A stretch of 64,000 bases of DNA from JBGANR01 sp044222225 (GTDB lineage Bacteria; Actinomycetota; Actinomycetes; Mycobacteriales; Mycobacteriaceae), in assembly GCA_044222225.1 (NCBI GenBank), contig JBGANR010000013.1, positions 1 through 64,000 on the forward strand, in the 5' to 3' direction. Within the stretch, counting starts at the first letter, position 1; every line of letters begins with the position of its first letter. A program made the translations under genes and the position numbers. Below the pieces are notes generated by a model that made no database searches, had not been told where the DNA came from, and saw only the letters and a list, made by a program, of their open reading frames with translations. Of the stretch, positions 8,187 through 17,302 are shown piece after piece.

Positions 8187-10793
8187 ATGTCCGCATACGC
8201 TGAACCGGTGCAGCTGCTCGAACGCGATACCCAGCTCGAGCGGCTGCGTTCGGCGGTGGCCCGGCTGGTCGCCGACCGGCAGGGCTCGGGCGTCGCGATC
8301 ACCGGTGACGGCGGCGCGGGCAAGACCTCGCTCGTCCAGGCGGTGTGCGCGGACGTCACGGGCGTCCGCGTGCTCCGCGTCGCGTGCGATCCGCTCGACA
8401 CGCCGCGTCCACTCGGACCGTTCCGGGACGCCGCACCGCGCCTCGGGATCGACGGGATCGGGCACCGCGTCGCGCTGTTGTCCGAGGTGTGCGAGCTCGT
8501 CTACGCCGCACTCCGCACCGAGCCGACGATCCTCGTCGTCGAGGACCTGCACTGGGTGGACGCGGCATCGGTCGAGGTGCTGCGGTTCCTCGTGCGGCGG
8601 ATCGAGGCGATGCCGCTGTTCCTGCTGGTCACGCTGCGTGACATGGAGATCGGGCCGAGCCATCCGGCGCGTCCCCTGCTCGGTGACGTCGCGGCGCTCG
8701 ACGGCCTGACGACGATGTCGCTGCCGCCGCTGAGCGTCGCCGCGGTGGAACGGATCGTCGCCGGCACCGGGCTCGACGCCGTCGGCGTGCACGCCGCGAC
8801 CGGCGGGAACCCGTTCTTCGTCGCCGAGGTGGCCAAGGCGCCCGATCTTCCGCTGCCGGCGTCGGTGCGGGACGCCGTCCTGGCTCGCGCCGCGAGGCTC
8901 GCCCCGGAGGACGGCGAGGTGCTGCAGCTCGTCGCGGTGGCACCCGATCGGCTGAGCGACCGCGTACTGCCGGCGCTCGGCATCGATCTGCCGACGCTGC
9001 GCCGTTTGACGGAGACGACGCTGCTGGGCCGTACCCCCGGCGGCATCGTCTTCCGGCACGAGCTCGCCCGGCGCGCGGTGGAGAGCACGATCCCGCCGGG
9101 CGGCACGGCGCGGCTCCACGCGCGGCTGCTTGACGCGCTGGAGCGGATCGAACCGCGCGATCCGGCGCTCTTGACCCACCACGCCGTCGCCGCCGGCGAT
9201 TCGGCGAAGGCGACACGGTACGCGAAAGCCGCGGCCGCCGAGGCGATCCGGGCGGGCGCGCACACCGAGGCGGTGGCCTTCTTCGAGATCGCCCGCGAGC
9301 ATCTCGGCGCCGGCGACCCGATCGAGCGCGCGGAACTGCTGCTCGGACTGGCGTCGCAGCAGTACATGACGAGCCGGCTGCCGGACGCGATCGGGTCGGT
9401 GCGCGCGACCTTCCCGATCTGGCGTGCCGCCGGTGACGCGGCGGGGCTCGCCGAGGCGCATGCCGCGGTCGCCGTCTACGAGTACTACAGCGCGCAGCGT
9501 CGCCGCGCCGAGGACCACCTCGATCGGGCCGCGGTCATCGCCGGCGACAGCGGCGCCGAGCTGACGTTCCGTCATGCCCGGACGACGCGCGCGTACCTGG
9601 CCTACCTGCGCAGTGACACCGATCTCGTCAGGAGCTGCCTCGCCGAGGCCGGCGCCGCGTCGTCCGACGTGCCCGACGAGTTCCTGCTGTTGCGCAACGC
9701 CGTCGTCGCGGCGGCCGACGACCTGCTGCGCGGCGACCATGCGGCGCGGGTGCGGCTGTTCGACCATCTGGAATCGGCGCGGGCGCAGGGCTTCGACGAG
9801 CTCGCGTCGACCGTCTACTCCAACGTCGCCAACCTCGACGTGGAGCACGGCCGCTACCGGGCCGCCGAGCGGGTGCTCGACGAGTCGCTTCCCTTCACCG
9901 TCGAGCGCGACATCCCCATCTGTCGGCATTGGCAGACGGCGGTGCGCAGCCGGTTGCAGTTCGTCCGTGGACTCTGGGGCGGAGCGCTCGAGGACGCCGC
10001 CGCCGTTCTCGACGCCGACGGCATGCCGATCGCCACGCTGTGGCCGCATCTGGTGGCCACCCTGGTCCCGCTGCGCCGCGGCGACGACCCGCCGCCGGAC
10101 GAACTCGACCGGGCATGGGCTCTCGCCGAGCGGCTCGACGAACCGCTGCGCCGGCTGGCCGTGCTCGCCGCCGCGGCCGAGGTGAGCTGGATGACCGGGG
10201 CCGTCGATCCGCGTGTGCCGGCGGCGCTCGAGGCGCTGGCCCGGTATGCGGCCGCGCCCGGTGCCGGCTGGGCGGCCGGAAACCTCGCCGTCTGGCTGCG
10301 CCGACTGGGTCTGGCCGTCGACCTGCCGGCCGAACTCGTCGAGATGTTCGCCGAGCCGTACCGGCTCCACCTCGGCGGCCGGTACGCCGAAGCGGCGTCC
10401 TGGTGGCACCTGGCCGGTGATTCGTTCTCCGAAGCGCTGAGCTGGACCGACCTGCCGGACGTCGACGCCCGGGTACGCGGCGTCGCGCTGCTCGATCGGC
10501 TGGGGGCGATCGGTACCGCGGATCGGTTGCGCGCCGAGTTCCGGCAGCAGGGCCTCACCGAGCTGCCCCCGCGGCCGCGCGAGGCGACGCGCGCGAACCC
10601 CGGCGGGCTGACCAATCGACAGCTGGAGGTCGCTCGGCTGATCGCGCGCGGCCTGTCCAACGGCGAGATCGCCGCGCGGCTCTACATCGCGCAGAAGACG
10701 GCCGACCATCACGTCTCGGCCATCCTCGCCAAACTCGGCCTGACCAGTCGGCGCGCCATCGTCGCACGGGCCGACGAGCTGGGCCTGACGTGA
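8187..10793 (+). CDS. LuxR-family transcriptional regulator with AAA/TPR (LAL type)
   Basis: An 868-residue large ATP-binding LuxR regulator. Walker A is GDGGAGKTS (40-48) and Walker B is ILVVEDLHWVD (115-125). A long alpha-helical TPR-like middle follows. The C-terminal 65 residues are a GerE-type helix-turn-helix with LTNRQLEVARLIARGLSNGE and a recognition helix near ADHHVSAILAKL. Such regulators sense an unknown ligand through the ATPase/TPR part and activate nearby operons. ATG 8187 is chosen over an upstream GTG at 8109, because the ATPase domain starts right after it. Possible targets are the DUF4242 gene upstream or the divergently oriented genes beyond. Confidence 0.85.
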   Translation: MSAYAEPVQLLERDTQLERLRSAVARLVADRQGSGVAITGDGGAGKTSLVQAVCADVTGVRVLRVACDPLDTPRPLGPFRDAAPRLGIDGIGHRVALLSEVCELVYAALRTEPTILVVEDLHWVDAASVEVLRFLVRRIEAMPLFLLVTLRDMEIGPSHPARPLLGDVAALDGLTTMSLPPLSVAAVERIVAGTGLDAVGVHAATGGNPFFVAEVAKAPDLPLPASVRDAVLARAARLAPEDGEVLQLVAVAPDRLSDRVLPALGIDLPTLRRLTETTLLGRTPGGIVFRHELARRAVESTIPPGGTARLHARLLDALERIEPRDPALLTHHAVAAGDSAKATRYAKAAAAEAIRAGAHTEAVAFFEIAREHLGAGDPIERAELLLGLASQQYMTSRLPDAIGSVRATFPIWRAAGDAAGLAEAHAAVAVYEYYSAQRRRAEDHLDRAAVIAGDSGAELTFRHARTTRAYLAYLRSDTDLVRSCLAEAGAASSDVPDEFLLLRNAVVAAADDLLRGDHAARVRLFDHLESARAQGFDELASTVYSNVANLDVEHGRYRAAERVLDESLPFTVERDIPICRHWQTAVRSRLQFVRGLWGGALEDAAAVLDADGMPIATLWPHLVATLVPLRRGDDPPPDELDRAWALAERLDEPLRRLAVLAAAAEVSWMTGAVDPRVPAALEALARYAAAPGAGWAAGNLAVWLRRLGLAVDLPAELVEMFAEPYRLHLGGRYAEAASWWHLAGDSFSEALSWTDLPDVDARVRGVALLDRLGAIGTADRLRAEFRQQGLTELPPRPREATRANPGGLTNRQLEVARLIARGLSNGEIAARLYIAQKTADHHVSAILAKLGLTSRRAIVARADELGLT

Positions 10794-10796
10794 CGG

Positions 10797-12014
10797 CTAG
10801 CCCAGGCCCTGGACGCGGCCGTCGGCCGAACCGGCGGCGATCATGCCGTTGGCGGCCACGGCCAGGCTGGTGACGCGGCCCGCCCCGGTGAGCGGGGTGC
10901 TCGCGAGGGTGCGGCCGTCGGCGGCCGAGAGGCGGAGCAAGACGCGGCCGTCGGGGCCCTCTGCCGGGACGAGCACGACGTCGCCGTCCTGCTCGGCGCC
11001 GTCGGCGGGGGTCTGCGTGGCCGGGCCGACGACCCGGAGATCGTCGCGGCGCCAGGCCTCACGAGCGCCCTCGACGCCGGCCCGCAGCGCGATGAGCGGG
11101 GAGCCGGGGGCGGGCGTCGGGACCACCAGGCCGGACGGTGAGGCCGAGAGGGGGGCGTCGGCGGTGGCGATGCGTTCGCTGAACCGGCGCCCGCCGTCGG
11201 AGGCGAACCCCCAGACCGCGCCGTCGGCGGCTCGGACCAGCACCGTTCCGGCGGAGACGACCGGCGAACCCGTCGCGCCCGCCGTGCCGACCGGCGCCGT
11301 CCACGCGAGGGTGGGGGAGGAGCCGTCGGGCATGTAGTCGACGGCGACGAGCTCGGCAGCCCGCGAGCCGCGCCGGGCGACGAGGTAGATGCGCCGCGCG
11401 TCGGCGTCGACCGCGAAGGTCGACGTCGCGGTGTAGCCGTCGAGGTCGAAGGTCGCGCCGCGGGCGCGGCCGTCGCGAGCGCCGAACACGGCGAGCCCGC
11501 TGTCCTCGGTGAGGACGGCGACGGCGTCGGGAGCGATGATCCGGGACGCGATCGGACGCGCGGGCAGCAGATAGCGCCAGCGCAGCGCCGAGCGGGCTGA
11601 GTCCGTAGAACGTCCGGGCGTCGCCGACGTAGACCTGCCCGAAGCCGTCGACGGTCGGCGTCCCGGTGATGCCCGGCATCCGCAGGCAGTAGGTCTTGCG
11701 GCCGGTGAGCAGGTTGTAGGAGAACAGGGTGCAGCCCGCGCCGGAGTCGGCGATGAGGGTGACGTCGTAGCGGTCGGCGGTGTCGGTCCGCCTCGTCGTC
11801 GTCACCGAGCCGGGCAGCGGAGCGAACGTCGACCGCTCCCAGTGCAGCACCGGGGCCGCGGCGGCGGGCGTCGTCGAATACGACGCGCCGTCCCCCGCCG
11901 CCCTGACTCACCCCAGCCGATGCCCGGCGCCGCCCGCAGATCGTCGACGCCGGACGTGCATGCGGCTGCGACGACGACCGCAGCGAGGGCGGCGACGACG
12001 CGGATGCGGCGCAT
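10797..12014 (-). pseudogene. Beta-propeller (PQQ-like repeat) lipoprotein with two frameshifts, Rv3035-like
   Basis: ATG 12014 begins MRRIRVVAALAAVVVAAAC, a lipoprotein signal with Cys at the lipobox (AAACTSG). The frame breaks near 11900-11920, after GWGESG. It continues in a second frame from SYSTTPAAAAPVLHWERS to about 11590 (YVGDARTFYGLSPLG), then in a third frame from RWRYLLPARPIAS to the stop at 10797. The joined product of about 400 residues has repeated propeller-blade motifs such as LVRAADGAVWGFASDGG. Position and orientation fit Rv3035. Each break can be repaired by a single-base change in a GC-rich run, so this is either a recent pseudogene or two sequencing errors. As given, no intact protein can be made. 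Confidence 0.7.
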
Positions 12015-12093
12015 CGGGCTCCTCCTCGGCACGGTTCGGTACCCGCCGGGCGGCGGGTCGCGGGTACCGAGCCTAGCCGAGGTGGTCGGGTGG

Positions 12094-12210
12094 TCGGGCC
12101 GGTGCGGTGTGCCGACCGGGCCGCAGTCCCGGAGCGCCGGCTCGTTCCTCGCCGGCGCGCTCCCGCCAGACCCGATGCCAGCGGCCCGGTCGGCCCACCG
12201 CACCGACCCG
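12094..12210. repeat. Palindromic element B1 (family B)
   Basis: Long imperfect arms (about 12094-12123 and 12181-12210) pair over some 30 bp, including GTGCCGACCGGGCCGC and its near-complement. They enclose a core of about 64 bp (12121-12184) that starts CCGCAGTCCC, contains GCCGGCTCGTTCCTCG and ends CGATGCCAGCGG. The same core occurs inverted at about 24633-24694 inside a hairpin with entirely different arms. B1 lies 14 bp downstream of the APC permease stop. Confidence 0.85.
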
Positions 12211-12224
12211 ACGTCCGGTCGGCG

Positions 12225-13742
12225 TCAGGACGCCGGTGTGCTCCGCCGCAGCGTCTCGCCCTTGAAGAAGGCCGGCGACTTGGCGCGCTGCACGAGCATG
12301 AGCACCGCGCCGAGCAGCAGGATGCCGAAGGACAGGTAGAACCGCAGGCCGATGCCGCCGATCTCCGCGCCGCTGCCGTTGGCCGGGTCGAGGCTGTCCT
12401 TGACCGAGATCGCGAAGACGACGAGCAGGATGGCGCCGCCGAGCAGCGGGCAGATGAGCCGGTAGAGGATGTTGCGCGGGCTCGCGAACAGGGTGTGGCG
12501 GAAATACCAGATGCAGGCGAACGACGTGATGCCGTAGTACCAGCAGATCATGATGCCGAGCGCCGCCACGGTGTCCACGAGAGCCTGCTCCGAGGCGATC
12601 TTGGCGAAGGCGTAGAAGACGGCGGTGATGACGCCGCACGCGATCGTCGAGAACGACGGCACGAGGAACTTCGGGTTGATCGCGGCGAACTTCGAGGGGA
12701 ACGCCTTGTAGGCGCCCATCGCGAGCATGGTGCGGGCGGCGGGCAGGAACGTCGTCTGCAGGCTGGCGAGCGCGGAGGCGAAGCAGGCCATGAAGAGCAG
12801 CAGACCGGCCCAGCGGCCCATGACGGGTTGGGCCAGATAGGCGAAGACGTTCGCCTGGTTCTCGTCCGAGGCCATGTTCTCGGCGCCGCTGTACATGAGC
12901 AGCGACGTCGCGACCAGCAGATACAGCGCCAGGATGCTGACGACGCAGAGCAGTGCCGAGCGGCCGGGCGTCCGTTGCGGGTCCTTGCACTCCTCGCCGA
13001 GGGACAGCGTGGCGTCCCAACCCCAGAAGGCGAAGATCGAGCCGGTGAGGCCGATCGCGAACGCGGACAGCTCCATTCCCGACAGCGGGTTGAACCAGTC
13101 GAGGCTGAACGACGCGCCGCCCTCGCCGTTGCCGGACGTCGCCTTGACGATCGCCGTCACGGCGAAGGCGACGAGCACGATGAGCTGGAAGCCGACGAGC
13201 CAGTACTGCACCTTCTCGCTGGTCTCGACGCCGCGGCTCGCGATCCAGGTCGCGATGATGATGAAGGCGGTGACCGTCGCGATGTTGACCCAGGTGTTGG
13301 CCGCGAGATCGGCGATCGAATCCTGCTCGAAGGCGCGTGCGAAGAAGAGATAGAAGTACTCGACGGCGATCGCGGCGAGGTTGCTCAGCACGATGATGGT
13401 CGCGATGACGAGGCCCCAGCCCGCCATCCAGCCGACGTAGGGGCCGAACGCCTTGGTCGACCAGGTGAAGGACGAGCCGGCGTCCGGGGTGTCGGAGTTC
13501 AGCTCGCGGTAGGCCCAGGCGGTGAGGAACATCGGGATGAAGCCGGCGATGAGGATCGCGGGCATCTTGAACGCGACGGCGACGGCGATGAGGCCGAGGC
13601 TCGCGGTGAGCGTGTAGCCGGGGGCCACCGTCGAGATGGCGAGGACGGCGGCCGAGAGGACACCGACGCGGCCGGTCGCGAGGCCCTTGTCGCTCGCTCC
13701 CGTGGCCGGATCGTTCGTCGCCGGCTGGATGGATTCGGACAT
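12225..13742 (-). CDS. APC superfamily amino acid/amine permease
   Basis: A 505-residue membrane protein with about twelve hydrophobic segments and the APC N-terminal signature (VLAISTVAPGYTLTASLGLI, about residues 33-52). It would import an amino acid or amine by proton symport. The short N-terminus and the GWMAGWGLVIATI segment resemble amino acid/polyamine permeases. The gene starts 9 bp after the universal stress protein stop, so the two form an operon. Proximity to the copper amine oxidase at 4860 suggests amine uptake, but the genes are 5 kb apart and no motif fixes the substrate. Confidence 0.85.
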   Translation of the reverse strand: MSESIQPATNDPATGASDKGLATGRVGVLSAAVLAISTVAPGYTLTASLGLIAVAVAFKMPAILIAGFIPMFLTAWAYRELNSDTPDAGSSFTWSTKAFGPYVGWMAGWGLVIATIIVLSNLAAIAVEYFYLFFARAFEQDSIADLAANTWVNIATVTAFIIIATWIASRGVETSEKVQYWLVGFQLIVLVAFAVTAIVKATSGNGEGGASFSLDWFNPLSGMELSAFAIGLTGSIFAFWGWDATLSLGEECKDPQRTPGRSALLCVVSILALYLLVATSLLMYSGAENMASDENQANVFAYLAQPVMGRWAGLLLFMACFASALASLQTTFLPAARTMLAMGAYKAFPSKFAAINPKFLVPSFSTIACGVITAVFYAFAKIASEQALVDTVAALGIMICWYYGITSFACIWYFRHTLFASPRNILYRLICPLLGGAILLVVFAISVKDSLDPANGSGAEIGGIGLRFYLSFGILLLGAVLMLVQRAKSPAFFKGETLRRSTPAS

Positions 13743-13751
13743 CGGTCTCTC

Positions 13752-14684
13752 CTAGGCCTTCTCGTCCGCCGTGGACGGCGCGTCTGTGGGGTCGGTCGGT
13801 GCGACGTCGAACGGAGTCTCGCCGGTGCGCGGGACGACGACCATCGGCACGGGCACGACGCGGAGCATCCGGGCGGCCGTCGACCCGAGGAAGGTCCGCC
13901 GGGGCTGGGCGAGCCGGCTCGACCCGACGAGCAGGACGTCGCCCGGCTGCCAGTCGAGCGCCTCGGCCGCCTCCTCGAGGGTGCTGCCCTCGCCGATGAC
14001 GGTCGTGATGTCCGGGCCGTCGACGAGGCCGCGCGCCTTGGCGAAGGCCGCGTTGATCTGGGCGACGGCGATGTCCTCACCTTCGGTCGCGCGGCCGCGC
14101 AGCCGGTCGAGCAGCGTCGGATCGAGGGCGAGCAGCGAGATGAGCCGCAGCGGGACCTCGCCGTGATAGGCGGAGGCGAGTGCGGTGTCGAGCAGCAGGT
14201 CGGCGCCGGGGCGGTCGCCGACGGCGACGGTGACGCGGGTGATGGTCTCGGGCGCGTCGTCGGCGTAGCCGCGGGGCGCGACGGCGACGGGGAGCGGGAA
14301 GCTGTGCAGCATCTCGTTGGCGACCGGCCCGAGGGTGAACCGGGCCAGCGAACCGCCGCCCGAGCCGCCGACGACGACCACGACCGCCTCGAACTCGACG
14401 GCCGCCTCGAGCAGGCCCGCCGTGAACGAGTCGTCGTAGCGCAGGTGCAGGCGCACGTCGACGTCCTCGCCGACGGCCGCGCCTGCCTCGGCGAGCCAGG
14501 TGTCGGCCTGCGCCGAGACGAAACCCTCCTCCGGGTCCGGGCGAGTCGCCCACATGGGTTCCGGCGGCAGTACCAGGACGACGTCCAGGCCTCCGCCGAG
14601 CGTGCGGGCGATGCGTTCGCCGAGGGCGAGCGCATCGCGGCCGCCGGGTGTTGCGATGTATCCGACCACGATCCGTGCTGGCAT
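13752..14684 (-). CDS. Tandem universal stress protein
   Basis: A 310-residue protein made of two Usp domains. The first begins ARIVVGYIATPGGRDAL and ends near VVVVGGSGGGSLARFTLGPV, the Usp ATP-binding glycine pattern. The second repeats this with VLLVGSSRLAQPRRTFLGS near residue 270. ATG 14684 is used because homologues start at this MPARIVVGY; the ribosome site is weak. It is the first gene of a two-gene operon with the APC permease, an arrangement common in actinobacteria, where Usp proteins may modulate transporters. It probably binds ATP in the cytoplasm. Confidence 0.88.
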   Translation of the reverse strand: MPARIVVGYIATPGGRDALALGERIARTLGGGLDVVLVLPPEPMWATRPDPEEGFVSAQADTWLAEAGAAVGEDVDVRLHLRYDDSFTAGLLEAAVEFEAVVVVVGGSGGGSLARFTLGPVANEMLHSFPLPVAVAPRGYADDAPETITRVTVAVGDRPGADLLLDTALASAYHGEVPLRLISLLALDPTLLDRLRGRATEGEDIAVAQINAAFAKARGLVDGPDITTVIGEGSTLEEAAEALDWQPGDVLLVGSSRLAQPRRTFLGSTAARMLRVVPVPMVVVPRTGETPFDVAPTDPTDAPSTADEKA

Positions 14685-14709
14685 GAGTCCAATGCGTAGC
14701 ACCAGCCGT

Positions 14710-14787
14710 CACGGGAACAAAGGAATATCGAAAAACTCCTGTCTAAAAGGTTTTCTAAACCCGGCATGGCAGGTGTAGCGGACCTGC
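14710..14787. promoter_or_regulatory. AT-rich divergent promoter region with dyads
   Basis: The only clearly AT-rich stretch nearby (14715-14760) lies between the divergent Usp and zinc-finger genes. It contains an imperfect dyad at 14741-14760 (CTAAAA facing TTTTCTAA). A perfect small hairpin follows at 14769-14787 with GCAGGT and ACCTGC arms. GGGAAC at 14713-14718 resembles the -35 of the promoters at 18796 and 22263, but no CGAC follows at the right distance. Promoters in both directions are likely here. Confidence 0.4.
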
Positions 14788-14836
14788 GTGTGCGGGCCTG
14801 CCGGGCTACGCGGATCCGTGGGCGATGATGGAGCTC

Positions 14837-15568
14837 ATGGACCACGAGCTCGCGCGAGAGGCGCTCTCGGCGCGGATCGACGGCGAGCGCGAACCGGTTC
14901 CGTCGGCACGCGTCGACGAGCATCTCGCGGGTTGCGCATCGTGCCGGGCCTGGTATGAGCGGGCGTTGGAGCAGTCGCGCGGGCTGCGTATCGACGCGGT
15001 GCCCGCGGTGCCGGATCTCGCCGGCGCGATCGTCTCCGGTCTCGGCGACGACGCGGATCGGCTCGACGACGCGGGTTCGCGGGGCCGGCTCGGGCATCGG
15101 TCGCCGCGGGTCGGCGGAGCGCGGATCGCGCTCGCGGTCGTCGGCCTGCTGCAGACGGCGGTGGCGACGGCGCAGATGGCCGGCGTCGACTTCGGGATGC
15201 TCGCCGAGCACGATCACGGCGGCCGGCATCTGCTCAACGAGACGTCGGCCTTCACCCTGGCCGGCGGCGTCGCCATGCTGCTCGCCGCGGTGTGGCCGGC
15301 CGCCGCGACGGGGCTGGCCGTGGTCCTCGGGGTGTACGTCGTCGTGCTCGCGGGGTTCGTCGCGCACGATCTCGTGGCCGACGTCGTCACCGCCGAGCGC
15401 GTCCTCAGCCATGTGCCCGTGCTGCTCGGCGCACTCGCGGCGGCCCTGCTGGCGCGGACGCACGCGCGGACCGGGCCGGTCGCTCCGGCGGCGGGCGAGA
15501 TCGTGTTGCCTACGGGCGCCTCGCTGGGCCGCCGGCGTGGGCATCTGCGAGCGGCCGACGACGGATAG
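14837..15568 (+). CDS. Zinc-finger (zf-HC2) membrane protein, candidate anti-sigma factor
   Basis: A 243-residue protein. The N-terminus has the zf-HC2 pattern EHLAGCASC (His-x3-Cys-x2-Cys) typical of zinc-binding anti-sigma domains. It then has a linker and about four membrane segments (IALAVVGLLQTAV, FTLAGGVAMLLAAVW, GLAVVLGVYVVVLAGF, LLGALAAALLA). The loop after the first segment is His-rich (AEHDHGGRHLLNE) and would face outward. This layout is seen in proteins found with copper and SigC genes in mycobacteria. ATG 14837 is preferred because GGAG precedes it. The SigC gene lies 6 kb away. Pairing with SigC is inference. Confidence 0.6.
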   Translation: MDHELAREALSARIDGEREPVPSARVDEHLAGCASCRAWYERALEQSRGLRIDAVPAVPDLAGAIVSGLGDDADRLDDAGSRGRLGHRSPRVGGARIALAVVGLLQTAVATAQMAGVDFGMLAEHDHGGRHLLNETSAFTLAGGVAMLLAAVWPAAATGLAVVLGVYVVVLAGFVAHDLVADVVTAERVLSHVPVLLGALAAALLARTHARTGPVAPAAGEIVLPTGASLGRRRGHLRAADDG

Positions 15569-15579
15569 AGAGAGTCGAG

Positions 15580-16521
15580 ATGGCGACGAAGGCGGAGTAC
15601 GGCGAGCCCGTGACGCTGACGGTCGGGGAGCGGACGGTCCGGCTGTCGAGTCCGCAGCGCGTCTATTTCCCCGACACGGGCGCGACGAAACTCGACCTCG
15701 CGGAGTACTACCTCGCCGTGTCCGACGGGATCGTGCGTGCGCTGCGGGAACGGCCGTGCATGATGCACCGCTTTCCGGACGGGGTCGCGGGGGCGAAGGT
15801 GCACCAGAAGCGCGTGCCGCGCGGCGCCCCGGACTGGCTCGAGACGGTGGAGGTCTACTTCCCCCGCTTCGGCCGAACGGCCGACGAGCTGTGCGTCACC
15901 GAGCCGGCGGCGGTGCTGTGGGCCGTCCAGATGGCGACCGTCGAGTTCCACCCGTGGAACAGCAGGCGGGCCGACGTCGAACGCCCCGACGAGTGGCGCA
16001 TCGACCTCGACCCCATGCCGGACGCCGGGTTCGCGCGGGTGCGCCGCGTCGCCGGTGTGGTGCGGGAGGTGCTCGACGAGCTCGGCGTCGTCGGCTATCC
16101 GAAGACGTCCGGCGGGCACGGCCTGCACGTCTACGTGCGGATCCGTCCCCGGTCGTTCCCCGAACTCCGCCGGGCGGCCCTGGCGTTCGCGCGGGAGGTC
16201 GAGCGGCGGGCGCCCAGGGACGTCACGACGACATGGTGGCGCAAGGACCGCGACCCGTCGGCCGTGTTCATCGACTACAACCAGAACACCCGTGACCACA
16301 CGATCGCCGCGGCATACAGCGTGCGTGGTGATCCGCGCGCCACGGTGTCGACGCCCATCAGCTGGGACGAGATCGCCGACGTCGAACCCGCCGAGCTGAC
16401 CATCGCGACGGTTCCGGGGAGATTCGCCAGGATCGGCGACCTGCACGCGGCGATCGACGACGTCGCGTACGACATCGAGCCGCTGCTGGAGTGGGCCGAT
16501 CGGGACGGGATCGCCGAGTAA
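15580..16521 (+). CDS. LigD-type DNA polymerase/primase domain protein
   Basis: A 313-residue stand-alone polymerase domain of the LigD/AEP family. Catalytic Asp residues are in WRIDLDPMP (DxD) and probably in VFIDYNQN, and SGGHGLHVYV matches the SxxGxHV nucleotide-binding signature. In bacterial NHEJ such domains add nucleotides, preferring NTPs, at broken ends. Here neither Ku nor a ligase domain adjoins; M. tuberculosis has several similar free-standing paralogues. The start is ATG 15580, 11 bp after the zinc-finger gene stop, so co-transcription is likely even though the functions differ. Confidence 0.85.
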   Translation: MATKAEYGEPVTLTVGERTVRLSSPQRVYFPDTGATKLDLAEYYLAVSDGIVRALRERPCMMHRFPDGVAGAKVHQKRVPRGAPDWLETVEVYFPRFGRTADELCVTEPAAVLWAVQMATVEFHPWNSRRADVERPDEWRIDLDPMPDAGFARVRRVAGVVREVLDELGVVGYPKTSGGHGLHVYVRIRPRSFPELRRAALAFAREVERRAPRDVTTTWWRKDRDPSAVFIDYNQNTRDHTIAAAYSVRGDPRATVSTPISWDEIADVEPAELTIATVPGRFARIGDLHAAIDDVAYDIEPLLEWADRDGIAE

Positions 16522-16605
16522 CGGACGAAGTCTGTGCCTGAGCGGGCAGACGCGACGATATACGTCGCGTCGTCCCGCTGACGGACAGTTTTCGGCAGTC
16601 GTCCG
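16522..16605. repeat. Palindromic element A2 (family A), convergent junction
   Basis: The inner arms CTGTGCCTGAGCGGG (16532-16546) and CCCGCTGACGGACAG (16574-16588) pair at most positions, and a second outer pair CGGACGA/TCGTCCG (16522-16528, 16599-16605) is perfect. The core at 16549-16571 is itself a perfect palindrome, GACGCGACG facing CGTCGCGTC around ATATA. The element begins at the first base after the polymerase stop and faces the convergent DUF5134 gene. Confidence 0.85.
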
Positions 16606-16642
16606 TCGGCCGCGGGTCGATGTGCGCCGGATTCAGGCGGAA

Positions 16643-17302
16643 TCAGACCGCGGCCGCGAACATCGCGGCCGTCCCGGCGGCCATCGCGGCTTGCGCGAGG
16701 GTCCCGGAATGGGGGAGGAGCCCCGTGCCGGCGGCCCGGCGGTCGGCGAAGTAGCGCCACAGCCAGAACCCGGCCGCGACGGTGAAGCCCGCGACGGCGG
16801 CCCAGGTCAGCGTCGTCACCCATGAGGCGTAGCCGGCGGCGTCGTGGACCTCGTGCCCCACGTCGTGGCCGCCGCCGTGCGCGTGCAGGCCCGGCCCCGA
16901 GGCGAGGGCGACGTCCTGCTGCGCACCCGGCAGCAGGCCCGGCGCCATGAGCGCCGCCATCCACGCCATCGCCGCCATCATCACGGCGTGGTAGGCGTCC
17001 GCCGCGCGCGTGTGACTGGGCAGCGCGCAGGTCGGCGCCGCGTCGGCGGCCCGCGGACGGGCCCACTGCACGAGGAACCAGGCGGTGGCGAGCCCGAAGC
17101 CGATCATCGCCGGCACCACCGGGACGTCGACGCCGGGCCAGGCCATGAGCGCCATGACGAGGCACATCGCGATGTGCGTGCCGGCGCTCGCGGCGCGCGC
17201 CGGCGTCCGGCCCCGATCGGCGGCGATGGCGTAGACGCCCTGGGCGGCGGCGAGGACGAAGAGCCCCGTCACGACCCAGCGCAGCAGCGGATCGGCGATC
17301 AC
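16643..17302 (-). CDS. DUF5134 family membrane protein
   Basis: A 219-residue protein with about five membrane segments and a His-rich loop (LHAHGGGHDVGHEVHD) between the third and fourth. Starting at GTG 17302, it overlaps the PepSY gene stop by four bases (GTGA), so the two are translationally coupled. Such proteins recur beside PepSY and CopD-like copper genes in actinobacteria. The His-rich loop could bind copper, but no activity is known. Confidence 0.7.
   Translation of the reverse strand: MIADPLLRWVVTGLFVLAAAQGVYAIAADRGRTPARAASAGTHIAMCLVMALMAWPGVDVPVVPAMIGFGLATAWFLVQWARPRAADAAPTCALPSHTRAADAYHAVMMAAMAWMAALMAPGLLPGAQQDVALASGPGLHAHGGGHDVGHEVHDAAGYASWVTTLTWAAVAGFTVAAGFWLWRYFADRRAAGTGLLPHSGTLAQAAMAAGTAAMFAAAV

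Noticed and set aside
8166..10712. Long open frame on the minus strand opposite the LuxR-type regulator
   Set aside because: It has shadow composition and no motif, and the plus-strand regulator is convincing.
12090..14699. Long open frame of about 869 codons on the plus strand opposite the permease and Usp genes
   Set aside because: It is antisense to two clear genes, is full of Arg, Glu and Asp from GC-rich codon shadows, and has no domain.
14713..14718. GGGAAC as a third SigC-type promoter for the zinc-finger gene
   Set aside because: No CGAC occurs 17 bases downstream, and the distance to the gene is long.
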